DNA from: an uncultured Collinsella sp.
GTDB lineage: Bacteria > Actinomycetota > Coriobacteriia > Coriobacteriales > Coriobacteriaceae
Assembly: GCA_902478995.1 (NCBI GenBank)
Contig: CABSNF010000072.1
Location: 1-10,371, forward strand
Direction of reading: 5' to 3'
DNA length: 10,371 nt
Below the pieces are notes generated by a model. That model searched no databases. It was given only the letters and a program-made list of their open reading frames with translations, and was not told the DNA's origin. Both the position numbers and the translations under genes were made by a program. Shown here piece by piece: positions 1 to 5,721 of the stretch (position 1 is the first letter of the stretch; each line of letters opens with the position of its first letter).

Positions 1-3000
1 GACGGCACGCTCGGTGTAGAGCACAAGCTGAAGGACGTCGACGAGGCGAAGTTCAACAACGGCTACAAGCCGAATCCTGACGAGTTCAGCGTCACCGACG
101 AGATCAAGGTCACCAAGGTCCTGACCGGCCGCGACATGACTGAGGGCGAGTTCTCCTTCGAGCTCGTCGAGGGCGAGGGCAAGGACGCCAAGGTCGTCGC
201 CACCGGCAAGAACGCCGCCGACGGCACGATTACGATGAGCGCCGTGAAGTACACCAAGCCCGGCAAGCACACCTACACGCTGCGCGAGGCCAATGGCGGA
301 ACCACCAGCAAGGGCATCACCTACAGTGACGCCAAGTACACCATCGAGACCACCATTACGGACAATGGCGACGGCACACTCAAGGCCGAGCACGTCCTGA
401 AGGGTACCAAGCCCGCCGAGTTCAAGAACACCTACAGCGTGACCCCGATCGACGCAGAGCTCGACTTTGACCTGAGCAAGGCCATCGACGGTCGCGACTG
501 GACGGATGCAGACAAGTTCAGCTTTACCATCACCGCTCCCGAGGGCACCCCGCTGCCCGACCCCGCAACCGTAACTGTGAGCAAGAAGGACGCGAAGGAC
601 GGCATCGCCGCCATCAACTTCGGCAAGATCAGCTACACGGCTGCCGGAACCTATAAGTACGAGATCCGCGAGAACGCGGGCAGCGCGGCAGGTATGACGT
701 ATGACGGACATGTCGCGACCGCCGAAGTGACCGTGACTGATAACGGCAAGGGCGTCCTGACCGCCAACGTCACCAAGAAGGAAAGCGGCCGCTTCACCAA
801 CACGTACCGCTCTGAGCTCGATTACGCCGCGGCCGGCGGCCTTAAGCTCAGCAAGACCCTCTCCGGGCGTCCCATGACCGAGGGCCAGTTCACCTTTACC
901 GTGACGCCTGCCGACGAGGCTTCGGCCATCGCGCTCGGCCTGCACGAGGGCGCCAACGTGTACAAGTCCCCTGCAACGGCAGAGGCAACGGTTGGTCTGA
1001 TCGACATCCTGGCTGGCCATGAGGTCAAGTTTACGCAGGCCGACGCGGGCAAGACCTTTACATACACCGTTGCCGAGAAGAACGACGGCCAGCCCGGTTA
1101 CACCTACGACGACGCCGAGCGCACCGTGACGATCGCTATCGCCGACGATGGCGCTGGTACGCTTACCGCTACGACGACCGTTTCTGGCGGACCCAATGGC
1201 ACGCCTGTGGCGGTCCACAAGAGCGGCGAGAATAAGGTCGAGAGTGCCGTGGCCCCGTTCGTCAACAGCTATAGTGCCACGACCACCGCGACTGGCGGGG
1301 CCGGTGCCCAGATCGTCGCCACCAAGACTCTGGCCGGACGTCCGATGGCCAACGGCGAGTTCTGCTTCGGTATTGCCTATGCGGGTGAGAAGGATGCCAT
1401 TGAAGGTACCTTCGCCAACAACATCAACGGCCAGGTGAGCTTTGGCACACTGCATTACACGACTGAGATGCTCGCCGATTTGGTGAGCGCCGGACGCGCC
1501 ATCCGTACCGACACGGATGCCAAGCTTGCGTGGACTATCAACTACACAGCGTTTGAGTACACGTCCCCGCTCGAAGCAAAGGGTATTACTGCCGCAACGC
1601 CGAGCTTTAGCTTTAAGGTCATCGTCGTCGACAACGGTGACGGTACCTTGACGGCAAAGCCCGACTACGGTGGTACCGAGCCCGTGTTCGAGAACGTCTA
1701 CGGCGCCGAGGCCGCGGATGCCGCACTCGCCGGCACCAAGAAGCTCCAGGCTGCCGAGGGTCTGACCCCGGCCGATATCACGGGCAAGTTCACCTTCACC
1801 GTGACTGCCGACGAGGTTGGTGCCCCGATGCCCGAGCACACAACCGTGACCAACGACGCGGCCGGCAACGTGGACTTTGGCAAGATCCACTTTACGCTCG
1901 AGGACCTCAACCGTGCTCTGGGCGTGACGACCGATGCTTCTGACGACGCATCGAGCGATGCCGAGGCCAACGCCGACGAGGCCGAGGTTGACGCCGACGC
2001 TGCCGACACCGACGAGTCCAACGACGAGTCCGAGCCCGCAGCCCCCACCGCTCCGCGCTCGCACACCTTTACCTACACGGTGACCGAGTCCGGTAGCGCC
2101 CCTGGCGTGACCAACGATGTCAACGCCACGCGCAAGGTTTCCTACACCGTGACTGACGACGGTGCCGGACATCTGAAGGTCGTGCGCGAAGGCGACGACG
2201 GTGCTGCCTTCACGTTCACCAACACCTACAGCGTGACGCCTACCGATTCTGTGGTGACCGATCAGGTCAAGACGGTCAAGCGCCTAACCGGACGCGACCT
2301 TGCAGCTGGCGAGTTCACGTTTGAGCTGCTCGAGGACGACGTGGTTGTCGCTAGCGGCACCAACGACGTCAACGGCAACGTTACGTTGAACCCGATCCGC
2401 TACGAGGCGCCCGGCACGCACACGTACACGCTGCGCGAGGCTTGTCCCAACGCGCTCGGCCTGTACAAGGGCGTCACCTATGACGGCACGACCTACACCG
2501 TCGTGACCACCGTCTCCGACAACGGCGACGGCACGCTGACTGCGACGCACAAGCTCGAGGGAACTACCGAGTCCGCTGGCTTTACCAACAAGTATCATGC
2601 CATGCCCACCCAGGTCTCCATCGGCGCCATCAAGGTGCTCGAGGGACGCGAGCTCAAGAAGGACGAGTTTAGCTTTAAGCTCGTTGGCGAGGACATCGAG
2701 TCCACCGTTACCAACGATGCCGACGGCAAGATCAACTTCGACAAGTTCGAGTACGACGAGCCCGGTACGTACGTCTACACCATCAGCGAGGTCAAGGGCG
2801 ACGAGGCCGGTATGACCTACGACAAGTCCGTCTTTACCGCGACCGTCAACGTGGCCGATGATGGCGAGGGTAACCTCAAGGCGAATGTCGCCTTTGCCAA
2901 GGGCGACAAGAGCGTCGAGGGTATCGTGTTCAACAACACGTACAAGAAGCCCGAGACACCCGTGCCGACACCCGATCCCGGCACGCCCAAGACCGTGACG

Positions 3001-3129
3001 AACATCGTCAAGACGGTCAAGGGTTTCCTGCCCACCACGGGTGACCAGCAGGCCGCCGCACTGCTCATGGCATTTGTTATCGCCATGGCCGGCGTCGGAG
3101 CCCTGGTCTGGGGTATCCGTAAGCGCTAG
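1..3129 (+). CDS. LPXTG-anchored multidomain isopeptide pilin-like surface protein (5'-truncated)
   Basis: Frame 1 is open from base 1 to the TAG at 3127-3129, so the gene starts upstream. The first ATG (136) lies inside a domain and is not the start. The visible 1042 residues are the end of one domain, seven complete Spy0128/FctA-like 'pilin isopeptide linkage' domains, a Pro/Thr stalk (about 2953-3000), an LPTTG motif (3028-3042), a hydrophobic segment and a basic RKR tail. Each complete domain keeps the family pattern: an N-terminal K-x-L/I-x-G strand, a central Y-x-x-x-E, often a DNGDGTL-like turn, and a closing F-x-N-x-Y. In this family Lys and Asn form an intramolecular isopeptide bond helped by the Glu. 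A sortase would link the Thr of LPTTG to the cell wall. The likely role is a long stalk for adhesion or a pilus shaft or tip. The N-terminal signal peptide and any ligand-binding head are outside the window. No sortase is next to it. Confidence 0.95.
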   Translation, partial: DGTLGVEHKLKDVDEAKFNNGYKPNPDEFSVTDEIKVTKVLTGRDMTEGEFSFELVEGEGKDAKVVATGKNAADGTITMSAVKYTKPGKHTYTLREANGGTTSKGITYSDAKYTIETTITDNGDGTLKAEHVLKGTKPAEFKNTYSVTPIDAELDFDLSKAIDGRDWTDADKFSFTITAPEGTPLPDPATVTVSKKDAKDGIAAINFGKISYTAAGTYKYEIRENAGSAAGMTYDGHVATAEVTVTDNGKGVLTANVTKKESGRFTNTYRSELDYAAAGGLKLSKTLSGRPMTEGQFTFTVTPADEASAIALGLHEGANVYKSPATAEATVGLIDILAGHEVKFTQADAGKTFTYTVAEKNDGQPGYTYDDAERTVTIAIADDGAGTLTATTTVSGGPNGTPVAVHKSGENKVESAVAPFVNSYSATTTATGGAGAQIVATKTLAGRPMANGEFCFGIAYAGEKDAIEGTFANNINGQVSFGTLHYTTEMLADLVSAGRAIRTDTDAKLAWTINYTAFEYTSPLEAKGITAATPSFSFKVIVVDNGDGTLTAKPDYGGTEPVFENVYGAEAADAALAGTKKLQAAEGLTPADITGKFTFTVTADEVGAPMPEHTTVTNDAAGNVDFGKIHFTLEDLNRALGVTTDASDDASSDAEANADEAEVDADAADTDESNDESEPAAPTAPRSHTFTYTVTESGSAPGVTNDVNATRKVSYTVTDDGAGHLKVVREGDDGAAFTFTNTYSVTPTDSVVTDQVKTVKRLTGRDLAAGEFTFELLEDDVVVASGTNDVNGNVTLNPIRYEAPGTHTYTLREACPNALGLYKGVTYDGTTYTVVTTVSDNGDGTLTATHKLEGTTESAGFTNKYHAMPTQVSIGAIKVLEGRELKKDEFSFKLVGEDIESTVTNDADGKINFDKFEYDEPGTYVYTISEVKGDEAGMTYDKSVFTATVNVADDGEGNLKANVAFAKGDKSVEGIVFNNTYKKPETPVPTPDPGTPKTVTNIVKTVKGFLPTTGDQQAAALLMAFVIAMAGVGALVWGIRKR
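70..2955 (+). repeat. Seven tandem isopeptide (Spy0128-type) domain repeats
   Basis: Approximate domain limits by nucleotide are: D1 70-447, D2 448-816, D3 817-1284, D4 1285-1713, D5 1714-2244, D6 2245-2607, D7 2608-2955. Bases 1-69 are the end of an eighth domain. Possible bond-forming residues can be picked out in all seven: a Lys (for example VTKVLTG in D1, LSKTLSG in D3, AIKVLEG in D7), a Glu (YTLRE, YEIRE, YTVAE, YTAFE, YTVTE, YTLRE, YTISE) and an Asn (FKNTY, FTNTY, FVNSY, FENVY, FTNTY, FTNKY, FNNTY). D1 and D6 are most alike (LTGRD, YTLREA, DNGDGTL), which suggests duplication of one module. D3 and D4 carry longer insertions, and D5 carries an acidic insert. Free cysteines occur in D4 (GEFCF) and D6 (REACP). 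Confidence 0.88.
3028..3126 (+). other. Sortase cell-wall sorting signal (LPTTG, membrane segment, basic tail)
   Basis: LPTTG is encoded at 3028-3042. After a short polar DQQ spacer comes about 20 hydrophobic residues (AAALLMAFVIAMAGVGALVW), then GIRKR and the stop. This is the complete three-part signal of a class A-type sortase substrate: cleavage between Thr and Gly, a membrane-spanning helix, and a positively charged cytoplasmic end. Confidence 0.95.
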
Positions 3130-3142
3130 GCACGCTGGCAGC

Positions 3143-3166
3143 GCCCGGGGCCAAAAGGCCCCGGGC
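3143..3166 (+). terminator. GC-rich hairpin just after the adhesin gene
   Basis: A perfect 10-bp inverted repeat (gcccggggcc / ggccccgggc) with an AAAA loop starts 13 bp after the stop. No T-run follows, so on its own it is not a classical intrinsic terminator. It may protect the 3' end of the mRNA or pause polymerase ahead of the stronger hairpin at 3209-3243. Confidence 0.6.
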
Positions 3167-3190
3167 GGCCGGCGGGGAGCCAGAACACAG

Positions 3191-3208
3191 CCCCCACCCC
3201 CACCCCCA
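3191..3208 (+). repeat. Three tandem CCCCCA hexamers
   Basis: Three uninterrupted copies of ccccca lie between the two hairpins that follow the adhesin gene. The minus strand reads as three G5 runs, and the plus-strand RNA is an unstructured C-rich segment. No function can be assigned. It could be a slippage-prone tract or a Rho-loading patch between the two hairpins. Confidence 0.6.
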
Positions 3209-3250
3209 GCCGCCACGGAGACGTCTCCCTTCTCCGTGGCGGCACTTTTG
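3209..3250 (+). terminator. Rho-independent terminator of the adhesin gene
   Basis: A perfect 13-bp stem (gccgccacggaga at 3209-3221 with tctccgtggcggc at 3231-3243) closes a 9-nt loop and is followed by acttttg. The strong GC stem plus short T-run on the plus strand fits intrinsic termination of the surface-protein transcript. The left arm runs into the local palindrome ggagacgtctcc (3217-3228), an alternative smaller fold. Confidence 0.75.
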
Positions 3251-3268
3251 TGCGTAGGGGAGGAAGGG

Positions 3269-3432
3269 CCGCCACGAAACCGGCCCATCTACTACGTTTA
3301 GTCCCTTACCCCCAACCATGCCAAAAAACGCTAAAACAAAACCGCAGGTAGAACGCCTGCGGTTTTGCTCAAAACGAAGGTATGGTCAGGGGTATCGAGT
3401 CAAACGTAGTAGATGGGCCGGTTTCGTGGCGG
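3269..3432. repeat. Palindromic intergenic element A with 31-bp perfect terminal inverted repeats
   Basis: The arms at 3269-3299 and 3402-3432 are perfect 31-bp reverse complements. Inside them a second, imperfect pairing joins tacccccaaccatgcc (about 3307-3322) to ggtatggtcaggggta (about 3379-3394). At the centre is a 12-bp terminator-like hairpin. The whole 164-bp unit could fold as one long nested stem in RNA or single-stranded DNA. Its core is about 70% identical (70 of 100 aligned bases, no gaps) to element B, 249 bp downstream. There is no ORF of transposase size. It is best described as a small non-coding palindromic repeat, possibly MITE-like or a transcription insulator. Confidence 0.8.
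3337..3367. terminator. Bidirectional terminator-like hairpin in the core of element A
   Basis: Caaaaccgcagg (3337-3348) and cctgcggttttg (3356-3367) form a perfect 12-bp stem around a 7-nt loop. Because the stem is flanked by A-run and T-run, either strand gives a GC hairpin followed by a U-tract. It lies between the plus-strand adhesin gene and the minus-strand regulator gene, so it could stop transcription from both sides. Confidence 0.65.
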
Positions 3433-3522
3433 GCGGTTCCGGCTGATCCCCTGGGGACGGAAGAAAACAGATTATTTTGGTCCCGCGAGGATTGCGGAGG
3501 CGCTCGTGCAGGGCTGCCCGAA

Positions 3523-3676
3523 CAAAACTATGTCGGTTTACGGGGCTGAGTCACGAGTCCCCAACCATGCCGATATTCGAGAAAATAAAACCGCAGGTAG
3601 ACGAGTCGTCATTTTGCAGAAAACGCGGGTATGGATAGGGGCTCTGAGTTTAGCCCCGTAAGCCGGCATAGTTTTG
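3523..3676. repeat. Palindromic intergenic element B, related to A, with different terminal arms
   Basis: The 25-bp arms at 3523-3547 and 3652-3676 match as inverted repeats at 23 of 25 positions. Both differences become U:G wobbles in plus-strand RNA. The core (3550-3649) aligns without gaps to 3301-3400 of element A and shares ccccaaccatgcc, aaaaccgcaggtaga, ttttgc and aaaacg at constant spacing. The outer arms are unrelated to those of A. In B the right half of the central hairpin has changed, so the inner terminator stem no longer forms. Read from the minus strand, the B palindrome lies 60 bp past the response-regulator stop and could be the 3' boundary of that transcript. Confidence 0.75.
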
Positions 3677-3736
3677 AAATGGCATTAAATCGGTAGCAGC
3701 CATTTTGCTCTGCCGGAGCGGTTGGCCGTTGGGTAA

Positions 3737-4366
3737 TTACCCTCGCAGGTAGGCGATGGCGATCTGCGTGCGGTTGCGTAGGCCCATTTTGGCAAGGATC
3801 GAGCTGATGTGGTTTCGCACGGTGCCTTCGCCCATGTAGGCGGTGGCGGCGATCTCCTTGTTGTCGAGGCCGCGGGCGATGAGCTCGGCGACTTCGAACT
3901 CGCGGTCGGTCAGGCTGGCGAAGGCTGCGGGCCGGCGGGGCGTGCCCGCCTCGACGTCCGTTCCGTCAAAATCGATGTCCTCGATTGCCTTTCCCTCGAG
4001 CACGCGTTTGCCGTCCATGACCTGCGCCAACGCCGGCGGGATGGCGGCGACATCGGTCTTGATCAAGTAGCCGCGAGCGCCCAGTTTAAGCGCCGACACA
4101 ATGTACTCGTCATCCGAGAATGTCGTCAGAAACACCACGCGTGCTGCAGGGGTGCGCTCAAGGATTTCGCGTGCTGCCGAAAGTCCGTCACGCCCCGGCA
4201 TCTGGATGTCGAGCAGTGCGATATCGGGTGCGTGTTCGGCGTAGAGCGCGACCGCGTCGTCGCCATTGGCGCCGGTGCCCACTACCTCGATCTGCGGCTG
4301 GGCGCCCAGGATAATCTTGAGTGAATCGACCACCAAGCGGTCGTCGTCGACAACGATGAGCCTCAT
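3737..4366 (-). CDS. NarL/LuxR-family DNA-binding response regulator
   Basis: A 209-residue two-domain regulator of normal family length. The receiver domain (about 2-118) has the acidic pocket DDD at 7-9, phospho-acceptor Asp53 in LLDIQMPG, switch Thr81/82 in FLTTF and Lys103 in YLIKTD. A linker of about 30 residues leads to a LuxR-type helix-turn-helix (about 150-207: LTDREFEVAELIARGLDNKEIA, then the recognition-helix region EGTVRNHISSILAKMG). Phosphorylation by the upstream kinase should promote dimerisation and DNA binding. The ATG at 4364-4366 overlaps the kinase TGA as ATGA, with AAGGAG and GAGGG just upstream inside the kinase gene, so translation is probably coupled. The likely target is the divergent exporter operon starting at 5722, perhaps also its own operon; this is inferred from position. 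The best relatives I can name by architecture are LnrK/YfiK and LiaR-type regulators. Confidence 0.95.
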   Translation of the reverse strand: MRLIVVDDDRLVVDSLKIILGAQPQIEVVGTGANGDDAVALYAEHAPDIALLDIQMPGRDGLSAAREILERTPAARVVFLTTFSDDEYIVSALKLGARGYLIKTDVAAIPPALAQVMDGKRVLEGKAIEDIDFDGTDVEAGTPRRPAAFASLTDREFEVAELIARGLDNKEIAATAYMGEGTVRNHISSILAKMGLRNRTQIAIAYLRG

Positions 4367-5508
4367 CGGCCCTCATCTCCTTGCTGTTTGGGAACGGTGG
4401 CAAACACGCGCCAGCCGGGGGCACCGGCGCGCGGACCGGCGCTGAAGGTGCCGCCAAGCGCCTCGACGCGCTCGCGCATGGAGGCGAGCCCCATGCCCTC
4501 CGCGACGTTGCTGCTGCTCGCCGGGGTCGCGCCCGCGCCATCGTCGGTAACGATGAGCTGGTAAAACGACGGATGCTCCATGCATCGTACAGTGACGGTC
4601 TGGGCGCAAGCGTGGCGCATGGTGTTGGAGAGCGCCTCTCGCAGGACCGCCGCAAAGCAGTTGGCGACGTTTGCGGGCGCATGTTCGGTCATAACTTCAA
4701 GCTCAATCTGCGGGCCGCCGTCCGAGCGCGCGCCTTCGACAATGCGTTCGAGCTGCACGGAAAGGTCGACGGCGTTGTCGTTGAGCGCGTGGACGCTGGT
4801 GCGCACAAGCTGAAGCGCCTCGTCAACCGTGCGTTTAACGTCGGCGAAATCGGCGGCAACCCTGGGCTCGTCGGCGTGGACCACGCGCAGGGCCTCGGTC
4901 TGCAGCGAGGCGCGCGTGAGCTGGTGTCCGACGTTATCGTGGATCTCGCGCGCGATGCGGGCGCGTTCGGCGAGCGTCGCGAGCTCGACTTCGTAGTCCT
5001 GGCGGTCGGCAAGATCGCGGTTGCGCGCTTCGAGCGCGAGGGTTCGTTCCTGCAACTCGTCGCGGGTACGGCGCATGCGCTCTTGCTCACGCTCCAGCTG
5101 GGCTGTGCGCAGTGACAACAAGGTGGCAGCAACCGAAAGGATGGCGGTCAGCAGGAGCGTTCGAGCGGTGAGCGCGTCGGCGCGAAGGTCCGCGACGAGC
5201 GCAAGGGCAAAGACGGAGCCAATGCCCAGCGCGACCCAGGCGTGCTCACGGCGCACGCGTCGCGCGATGTCATAGAGAGTGAGAGGCGCAAACGACACAA
5301 ACGGCGGCACGAAGACAGCCGCGATGATGTAAACGTAACTCGCGGCCTCGCTTACACGGCGCGTGCGTTCCCCCTGTGCGACCTCGGCCAGCGAGGTGGC
5401 GATAACGCCAAGGCAAAAGGCCGCGACCAGGCGAGCGTCCACAGCAAGGCCCAGAGCGGCTGCGATGCAGCACGCCAGCACAATCGATTTGTCGAAAAGC
5501 CTGTTCAT
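4363..5508 (-). CDS. HisKA_3-family sensor histidine kinase
   Basis: The 381-residue form starts at ATG 5506-5508. An upstream TTG at 5646 would add 46 Gly/Pro/Arg-rich residues, which look like non-coding sequence and would span the -10 box. The N-terminal half has about five hydrophobic segments (about 9-20, 26-42, 56-76, 92-108, 117-133) with no large external sensor domain. A charged coiled-coil follows (about 136-185). The dimerisation/phosphotransfer motif REIHDNVGHQL has His190. The ATPase domain has the N-box REALSNTMRHA (Asn295), DDGAG (322-326) and EGMGLASMRERVEALGG (337-353). It should phosphorylate the response regulator encoded next to it. A sensor made mostly of membrane helices is typical of kinases that sense membrane-active compounds through the bilayer or a transporter, such as LnrJ/YfiJ or LiaS. 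Confidence 0.95.
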   Translation of the reverse strand: MNRLFDKSIVLACCIAAALGLAVDARLVAAFCLGVIATSLAEVAQGERTRRVSEAASYVYIIAAVFVPPFVSFAPLTLYDIARRVRREHAWVALGIGSVFALALVADLRADALTARTLLLTAILSVAATLLSLRTAQLEREQERMRRTRDELQERTLALEARNRDLADRQDYEVELATLAERARIAREIHDNVGHQLTRASLQTEALRVVHADEPRVAADFADVKRTVDEALQLVRTSVHALNDNAVDLSVQLERIVEGARSDGGPQIELEVMTEHAPANVANCFAAVLREALSNTMRHACAQTVTVRCMEHPSFYQLIVTDDGAGATPASSSNVAEGMGLASMRERVEALGGTFSAGPRAGAPGWRVFATVPKQQGDEGR

Positions 5509-5543
5509 ACGGGTATTGTACGCGAAGCTGCGCGTGGTGGAGG
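5509..5543 (-). promoter_or_regulatory. Candidate leaderless promoter of the kinase-regulator operon
   Basis: On the minus strand a good -10 box, TACAAT (5520 to 5515), is followed by ACCCGT and then the kinase ATG. With normal spacing the transcript would begin at or next to the A of the start codon, leaving no 5' UTR. No Shine-Dalgarno sequence precedes this ATG, which agrees with leaderless initiation, a mode common in actinobacteria. The -35 position (about 5538-5543, CCTCCA) is not recognisable, so the promoter may need an activator. Confidence 0.5.
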
Positions 5544-5595
5544 GGCCGCCTGGGGCAACCGTGACATTCCTCCCGCGCGGCAAAGCGGCGTCGAT

Positions 5596-5617
5596 CGCTC
5601 GCGCGAGCGGGGGGGGG
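5596..5617. repeat. 14-bp palindrome fused to a G9 tract
   Basis: Cgctcgcgcgagcg is self-complementary and its last G begins a run of nine G (5609-5617). It sits in the divergent control region. It could be an operator half-site pair or a hairpin, and the G-run is a potential slippage site. Neither role is shown by the sequence alone. Confidence 0.5.
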
Positions 5618-5721
5618 TCGCCTCCGCCCCCTCGCACTCGTGACAAAGCTCACTGGCGCGCGCCGTCGGCTCCTGCGATGATGCAATTGTACCGGGCCGC
5701 AATCAACAGAAGGGCCGCCTC

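Larger units (their letters stand above)
5509..5721. other. Divergent intergenic control region between the kinase and exporter operons
   Basis: This gene-free stretch of 213 bp separates the kinase (leftward) from the exporter (rightward). It contains the candidate kinase promoter, a perfect 14-bp palindrome cgctcgcgcgagcg (5596-5609) running into a nine-G tract (5609-5617), and a second minus-strand TACAAT (5691 to 5686). The ribosome binding site GAAGGG (5709-5714) lies 7 bp before the exporter ATG. I cannot pick a convincing sigma-70 promoter for the plus strand, so that promoter may depend on activation by the adjacent regulator. Confidence 0.55.

Noticed and set aside
1..3129. Thioester adhesin head or sortase gene as part of a full pilus locus
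   Set aside because: No thioester-domain motif was recognised in the visible part, and no sortase or second pilin gene is in the window; these could only lie upstream.
2284..3288. Long minus-strand open frame (334 codons) opposite the adhesin C-terminus
   Set aside because: It lies antisense to clear isopeptide domains and runs through the terminator. Long antisense frames are expected in GC-rich coding DNA, and the product has no family features.
3413..3661. Open frame of 82 codons on the plus strand across the arms and cores of elements A and B
   Set aside because: It is made almost wholly of repeat-element arms and cores, with no clear ribosome binding site and no recognisable domain; the palindromic structure explains the sequence better.
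3731..3742. Perfect palindrome gggtaattaccc overlapping the response-regulator stop codon
   Set aside because: Short, only 12 bp with no loop, and at a gene end. It may be a chance palindrome and cannot be assigned as operator or terminator.
4381..5115. Plus-strand open frame (244 codons) opposite the kinase gene
   Set aside because: It is a shadow of the kinase frame in GC-rich sequence; the minus-strand product has complete kinase motifs.
5509..5646. N-terminal extension of the kinase to a TTG at 5646
   Set aside because: The extra 46 residues are Gly/Pro/Arg-rich and cross the G9 tract, the palindrome and the candidate -10 box; the ATG at 5508 starts directly before the first hydrophobic helix.
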